Shown: positions 4,371 through 8,005 of the stretch, piece by piece
How positions within the stretch are numbered: the stretch's first letter is position 1
How the letters are laid out: each line of letters opens with the position of its first letter
Assembly: GCA_902493545.1 (NCBI GenBank)
Contig: CABUQI010000059.1
Coordinates: forward strand, 1 to 8,005
DNA from: an uncultured Collinsella sp.
Lineage (GTDB): Bacteria; Actinomycetota; Coriobacteriia; Coriobacteriales; Coriobacteriaceae
Direction: 5' to 3'
Length of the DNA stretch: 8,005 bases
The notes under the pieces: generated by a model
Databases searched by the model: none
What the model saw: the letters and a program-made list of their open reading frames with translations, nothing else
Told to the model about the DNA's origin: nothing
Program-made: the position numbers and the translations under genes

Positions 4371-7088
4371 TCAGTTGTTATTGCCGCCATCGAGCAATGC
4401 CTCAAAATCCTTCGCCGGCATGGGGCGGTAGTAGAGGAAGCCCTGAGCGTAGCGGGCGCCCATTTGTCGTAGCATGTTCGCCTGCTCATTTGTCTCGACG
4501 CCTTCGACCACGACGGGCAGATGGAGCGACTGCGCCATTTCGAGCATCGATGAAATGATTTGCGTGCTGCGGCCTTGATCGCGGTCGGTGGGCACAAAGG
4601 TGCGGTCGAGCTTGATGACGTCGACGTTGACGTTCTTGAGCATCGCGAGCGTGGACTGGCCGGTGCCAGAATCGTCCATATAGGTCGAGAAGCCGCGGGT
4701 GTGCAGGTCGGCCGTCAGTTTGTCCACGGCTTCGGACTCTCCCGTATAAGCCGTCTCAGTGATCTCGATGCGCATGAGCTCGGGCGGTAGATTGTATTGG
4801 GCGGCAAGCGCCCCCATATGTTCGGCAACGTCGCAGGCAAGGATATCCACGCGCGACACATTAAGCGAGATCGGAACCACGCGAAGACCGCGATCGAGAC
4901 GCTCGCGCAGCCACGAGGCGACATCCTGCCAAATGTACTTGTCGAGCGTCACTACAAAGCCGCTTTCCTCGAGTGCGGGGATAAACGTTGCGGGCGAAAT
5001 GAGAGAGCCGTCCTTGTCAATCCAGCGGGTGAGTGCTTCGGCACCAATAATCTCGCCGGTTTCCATATCGACCTGGGGCTGCAAGTGGTAGGTAATGCGA
5101 CCGTCCGAGAGCGCGTACTGGAATTCGCTCAGCGTGCGGTGGAACACGACTTCGCGCTCGTACTCCGCGGGGCAGAAAATGGCAATGCGCTCCTTGAAGT
5201 CGTTTTTTGCGCGCCGATTGGTAAACATGGCCTTCGCCTGCGCATCGATGGTGATCTCCTCATTGGAGTCGATGGGGTAAACGCCCATGGACGGCCAAAA
5301 ACCTACGCCGTCGTTGTGCTTGGCTACAGCCTCGCGCACGCGCGCATAGACACGGTGAACGAAATCGTGCTCAAAGGGTATGAGCAGACAAAAGTCGTCT
5401 TGCCCCCAGTATCCCGCGACGCCCATGTTGGCGTTCTCGATATCCTTGAGCACCGTGCCCACATCGGCAAGCATACGGTCGCCTTCGGCCTGTCCATACC
5501 ATTCGTTAAATAGGCGCATGTGGCCCATGTCGACGGTGGCGATACACCAAGCGCCGTCGCGCCTTGCCTTGATGAAGGCATTGGCACGGCGCATAAACTC
5601 GCTGGGGCGGTAGAGGCCTGTGAGCATGTCGAGGTGCTCGGCGACGGCGCCTTTGCGTTCCATCTCGGGTATGGGCAGACTGTCGTTGGGGACAAGCCCG
5701 CCAGCTGTGCGAAGGCGACGATCGAGTTCGCCCAAAACAGTCGATGCTTGGGAGTCCAGGCGTTCGTAAAAGGTTGGGACGACAAGACAGACGGGAGCAA
5801 TGGTGTCGCCTGCGATTTGCACAGGAGCGAAAACGGCCTCTTTAAGGTGGCGGGTCAGTTGCTCGAATGCCTCGTGGTCCAAATCGTTGCTGAGCACGAC
5901 AAACTGGACGCTTCGTGAACGGTAGACCCGGCTCCTGCCGCGGGTGATCGACAGCATGCGGCCCGCGTATTCGGCAAGCATGTTGTCGACAGCCTCGGCC
6001 CCGTAGAGCTCGTTGAGCTTTGTCGTGCCACGAACGCGCACCGCTATAAGCCCTGTCTTGCAACGGTCGAGGCGGCAGGTATCGATGGCATTGACCAGCA
6101 TGCGCTGCGTTCCGAGGCCTGTGGCGGCGTCGACGGTTTCGGCAAGTGAGTGGTTGACGAGCTCGCCGACATAGAGCGAGGGGACATTTCCGTCGCCGTC
6201 GATACGAAATCCGCGAGCACGGCAAAGGGCGTAGTCGCCGACGGCGTTGCGCACACGATACTGCATGACGCGACGGTGCTTGGTGCCGTTATAGACCTGG
6301 TCGATGTCGTTGATGTAGGCCTCAAGGTCGTCGGGATGGACGCGCGTTTTCCAGTAATCGCGACAGTTGTCTATGTGCTCTGAGGGAAGGCCAAGATCGC
6401 GCAAGGCACCTTGTGACCAAAGGGTGCGATGTTTGTCCAAGTTCTCGATAAAGAAATAACGACCTTCGTTGAGCATCGAAAAGGCGTCGAAAATACGATC
6501 GCTTATTTCGAAGTCGTCGGCGTGGACTTGCGTGATATTGCGTCGATCGAGGTGCACGGCATGACGTAACTTGTAGTCGTACATGCGATGGTCGGCATCG
6601 AGCGTCATACGGTTGGTGGCTTCGCCCAGGGCGGGGTCGGCATGCGACACTCCATAGCTAAACGAGTGGGGCATCTCGGAATCGTTGTTTTTGAGCAGGA
6701 TCGTTCGGCAGTGTTCCAGACGTTCGGCGAGGTCGTCCTCGGTTGCAATCGTAGACAGGATGGCAAACTCGTCGCCGCCTATGCGAAACGCCGCCTCGTC
6801 CACTTTCATATACAGCTTGAGATAGAGGCTTACCTGCAAGATATAGCGGTTGCCCTCGTCATGCCCAAAGACGTCGTTGCAGTGCTTGAGATTGTCGATA
6901 TCGATGAACGCCATGGTAACGGGGGTGTCCTGCTCCCAGAGCTCCTCGAGGGAACGGGCAAAGCCGCCACGGTTGCCAAGCCCGGTAAGCTGGTCGGTAA
7001 AGGCAGTCCTAATCAGATCATCCTGGCGCTCGAGAAGGTCGCGAACGGGCTTTTCGAGCGTTTCGGTGTAATTGCTGACAGTATCCAT
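4371..7088 (-). CDS. GGDEF-PAS-GGDEF*-GGDEF*-EAL protein, bifunctional cyclic-dinucleotide enzyme
   Basis: A 905-residue cytosolic protein without membrane segments. Order: GGDEF1 (about 28-180; FRIGGDEF with GGDEF at 104-108), PAS_3 (about 200-312; TRVHPDD), degenerate GGDEF2 (about 320-462; SVQFV in place of GGDEF), degenerate GGDEF3 (about 486-640; GQDDF at 562-566) and EAL (about 650-905). GGDEF1 keeps DQLTGLGNR and HCND, but Asn80 replaces the PleD Asp344 equivalent and the RxxD site reads KVDE. EAL residues needed for phosphodiesterase activity look present: EALTRW (684-689), Asn743, the EITE motif (775-778), Asp805/Asp806, Lys826, Glu862 and Gln882. The loop after the two Asp reads SGTGQS instead of the usual FGTGYS. 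It may therefore make and degrade a cyclic dinucleotide, switched by the PAS domain. The ATG at 7088 is the only reasonable start, but its Shine-Dalgarno is very weak (AGAAAG). Its front half is paralogous to the neighbouring 509-residue protein. Confidence 0.93.
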   Translation of the reverse strand: MDTVSNYTETLEKPVRDLLERQDDLIRTAFTDQLTGLGNRGGFARSLEELWEQDTPVTMAFIDIDNLKHCNDVFGHDEGNRYILQVSLYLKLYMKVDEAAFRIGGDEFAILSTIATEDDLAERLEHCRTILLKNNDSEMPHSFSYGVSHADPALGEATNRMTLDADHRMYDYKLRHAVHLDRRNITQVHADDFEISDRIFDAFSMLNEGRYFFIENLDKHRTLWSQGALRDLGLPSEHIDNCRDYWKTRVHPDDLEAYINDIDQVYNGTKHRRVMQYRVRNAVGDYALCRARGFRIDGDGNVPSLYVGELVNHSLAETVDAATGLGTQRMLVNAIDTCRLDRCKTGLIAVRVRGTTKLNELYGAEAVDNMLAEYAGRMLSITRGRSRVYRSRSVQFVVLSNDLDHEAFEQLTRHLKEAVFAPVQIAGDTIAPVCLVVPTFYERLDSQASTVLGELDRRLRTAGGLVPNDSLPIPEMERKGAVAEHLDMLTGLYRPSEFMRRANAFIKARRDGAWCIATVDMGHMRLFNEWYGQAEGDRMLADVGTVLKDIENANMGVAGYWGQDDFCLLIPFEHDFVHRVYARVREAVAKHNDGVGFWPSMGVYPIDSNEEITIDAQAKAMFTNRRAKNDFKERIAIFCPAEYEREVVFHRTLSEFQYALSDGRITYHLQPQVDMETGEIIGAEALTRWIDKDGSLISPATFIPALEESGFVVTLDKYIWQDVASWLRERLDRGLRVVPISLNVSRVDILACDVAEHMGALAAQYNLPPELMRIEITETAYTGESEAVDKLTADLHTRGFSTYMDDSGTGQSTLAMLKNVNVDVIKLDRTFVPTDRDQGRSTQIISSMLEMAQSLHLPVVVEGVETNEQANMLRQMGARYAQGFLYYRPMPAKDFEALLDGGNNN

Positions 7089-7224
7089 GTCGTAAGCGGC
7101 TTTCTGAGGTCGGGCGAATTGCGTCGGGCGAGCTCGTTGTGCACACGCGTTGTTGTTCGGCGCTTTGCGTGTATCCAGGCCCCGCCTCGCTGCGTTGTTG
7201 GGTTAATTTACCGGCTAATGTTCG

Positions 7225-7257
7225 CTGTTGATTACTGCTGAGTAGTATAAACAACAG
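7225..7257. repeat. Imperfect palindrome in the divergent region
   Basis: CTGTTG (7225-7230) and CAACAG (7252-7257) are exact inverse complements; inside them TACT (7233-7236) and AGTA (7241-7244) continue the dyad with a slight offset. It overlaps the TATACT -10 candidate on the minus strand, as an operator would. Confidence 0.35.
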
Positions 7258-7269
7258 TGCAGAATTATA
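7244..7269 (-). promoter_or_regulatory. Possible -10 elements of the GGDEF-EAL gene
   Basis: On the minus strand TATAAT (7269-7264) and TATACT (7249-7244) are good -10 matches, but neither has a recognisable -35 at 16-18 nt. Either would give a long leader of roughly 150-170 nt before the ATG at 7088. Confidence 0.3.
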
Positions 7270-7360
7270 TATGGGTGCACATGCTGTGGGCGGCTATTAT
7301 TCGACAAATGGTAGCGCGACGATGCGATGTCCGATAAAAATGCGACTGAGACGATATATG

Positions 7361-7389
7361 TTGACGGGTATACTTGTCCCGGTTTTAAA
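7361..7389 (+). promoter_or_regulatory. Sigma-70-type promoter of the patatin gene
   Basis: TTGACG (7361-7366), a 17-nt spacer and TTTAAA (7384-7389) make a good vegetative promoter. Transcription would begin near 7396, leaving a leader of only about 15 nt that contains GGAG (7399-7402), 8 nt before the start codon. Confidence 0.6.
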
Positions 7390-7410
7390 CGCAGGAACGG
7401 AGATGGTCGC

Positions 7411-8005
7411 ATGGCACAGCCGGATACGACGCGCACGGTGGGGCTCGCGCTCGAGGGAGGCGGCTACCGCGGTATGTATACGGCGGGCGTGCTCGACGTT
7501 TGGATGGAGCACGGTTTGACCTGCGACCATATGGTGGGTGTCTCGGCGGGCGCGGCGTTTGGCTACAACTTTAAATCGCGGCAGATCGGACGCGCCATTC
7601 GCTACAACAAGGCCTATTGTGCCGACAAGCGCTATGCGGGTGTAGCAAGCTGGCTGCGGACCGGCGACATGTTCAATGCCGATTTTGCCTATCACGAGGT
7701 GCCCATCGAGCGCGATCCCATCGACCTGGAGACATATCGCGCCTGCCCCATGCGATTTACGTGCGTGTGCACCGATATCGAGACGGGCAAGGCCGTCTAC
7801 CACGACCTGCCCTATGGCGACGAGAGGGATATCGAGTGGATCCGGGCATCGTCGGCGATTCCCGTGGCGACGCGTCCCGTTGCTATTGACGGGCATAAGT
7901 ATCTGGATGGTGGCGTGGCTGATTCTATTCCCAGTGCATGGCTGTTTGCGCAGGGGTATGACCGCAATATCGTGGTGCTCACGCAGCCGGCGGGCTTTGT
8001 GAAGC
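7411..8005 (+). CDS. Patatin-like phospholipase (YjjU/RssA type), 3' end outside window
   Basis: Serine acyl hydrolase of the patatin family, expected to cleave acyl groups from phospholipids or related lipids using a Ser-Asp dyad. The 198 visible residues show the oxyanion-hole motif GGGYRG (16-21), the nucleophile elbow GVSAG with Ser45 (43-47) and the DGG motif with catalytic Asp166 (166-168), followed by VADSIP. No signal peptide or membrane segment is seen in the N-terminus, so it probably acts at the inner face of the membrane. The compact spacing and EGGGYRGMYTAGVLD opening resemble the YjjU-like bacterial subgroup of about 280-300 residues, so about a third of the protein is missing past the window edge. 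The ATG at 7411 has GGAG at 7399-7402; an ATG at 7403 is out of frame. Physiological substrate is unknown. It is divergently transcribed from the GGDEF-EAL gene. Confidence 0.92.
   Translation, partial: MAQPDTTRTVGLALEGGGYRGMYTAGVLDVWMEHGLTCDHMVGVSAGAAFGYNFKSRQIGRAIRYNKAYCADKRYAGVASWLRTGDMFNADFAYHEVPIERDPIDLETYRACPMRFTCVCTDIETGKAVYHDLPYGDERDIEWIRASSAIPVATRPVAIDGHKYLDGGVADSIPSAWLFAQGYDRNIVVLTQPAGFVK

Larger units (their letters stand above)
7089..7410. promoter_or_regulatory. Divergent intergenic control region
   Basis: A 322-bp gap between the minus-strand GGDEF-EAL gene and the plus-strand patatin gene. It holds a good plus-strand promoter next to the patatin gene, AT-rich minus-strand -10 candidates near 7244-7269, and an imperfect palindrome at 7225-7257. 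The GC-rich leader on the GGDEF-EAL side (7089-7200) contains a possible 6-bp stem (7143-7148 with 7167-7172). No ORF with a ribosome site, tRNA or terminator was recognised. The ORFs that extend into it are shadows of the flanking genes. Confidence 0.6.

Noticed and set aside
7141..7180. Minus-strand ACGCAAAGC in the GGDEF-EAL leader, similar to part of the GEMM c-di-GMP riboswitch
   Set aside because: The other conserved GEMM-I blocks (CACGCACAGGGCAAACC-like and the tetraloop-receptor portion) are not present nearby, so the match is too short to support a riboswitch.
7147..7200. Nine-base direct repeat GCGTTGTTG at 7147-7155 and 7192-7200
   Set aside because: Only two short copies at low complexity; this could easily be chance and has no clear link to an origin or operator.
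7297..7896. Minus-strand 199-codon ORF overlapping the patatin gene
   Set aside because: The plus-strand frame has all patatin catalytic motifs; the opposite frame has no recognisable domain and is a shadow.
7411..8005. Calling the patatin a CBASS CapV effector
   Set aside because: No CD-NTase, ubiquitin-like accessory genes or nuclease are present, and the sequence style is that of YjjU/RssA-type housekeeping patatins.

Overview
The window looks like a chromosomal stretch from a moderately high-GC anaerobe. Protein style, gene mix and the absence of mobile DNA suggest a gut Coriobacteriia member such as Collinsella or a relative. This is an inference from sequence feel; no 16S or other marker gene is present. 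All genes lie on the minus strand except the last, which is divergent.

Layout, left to right. (1) 1-349, minus: start of trmL, a tRNA wobble-base 2'-O-methyltransferase, cut by the window edge. (2) 371-405: strong hairpin with a U-tract on the minus strand, the terminator of the next gene. (3) 445-1575, minus: CobW/P47K (COG0523) GTPase, a metallochaperone-type protein. (4) 1662-2003, minus: ArsC/Spx-family thioredoxin-fold protein with Ser where the catalytic Cys is expected. (5) 2016-2639, minus: Cys-rich FMN-dependent NAD(P)H oxidoreductase, 12 bp upstream of the ArsC-like gene and probably co-transcribed with it. (6) 2714-4243, minus: GGDEF-PAS-degenerate GGDEF protein. (7) 4371-7088, minus: 905-residue GGDEF-PAS-GGDEF*-GGDEF*-EAL protein. 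(8) 7089-7410: divergent control region. (9) 7411-8005, plus: start of a patatin-like phospholipase, cut by the window edge.

The centre of the window is a cyclic-dinucleotide module of two neighbouring paralogs with the same GGDEF-PAS-GGDEF* front half. One appears to be synthesis-only; the other adds an EAL phosphodiesterase domain whose catalytic residues look intact. Both active-looking GGDEF domains keep the GGDEF signature but lack the RxxD inhibitory site. Both carry Asn at the position equivalent to PleD Asp344, a guanine-contacting residue whose change to Ser marks the Hypr enzymes that make cGAMP. Product identity is therefore a real question. No c-di-GMP riboswitch or PilZ effector was seen; the only neighbour of possible relevance is the divergent patatin phospholipase.

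The non-coding gaps hold several dyads: a 13-bp inverted repeat over a possible promoter between the two GGDEF genes, a 7-bp dyad in the flavin-reductase leader, and an imperfect palindrome in the divergent region. No tRNA, rRNA, CRISPR array, IS element or frameshifted gene was found.
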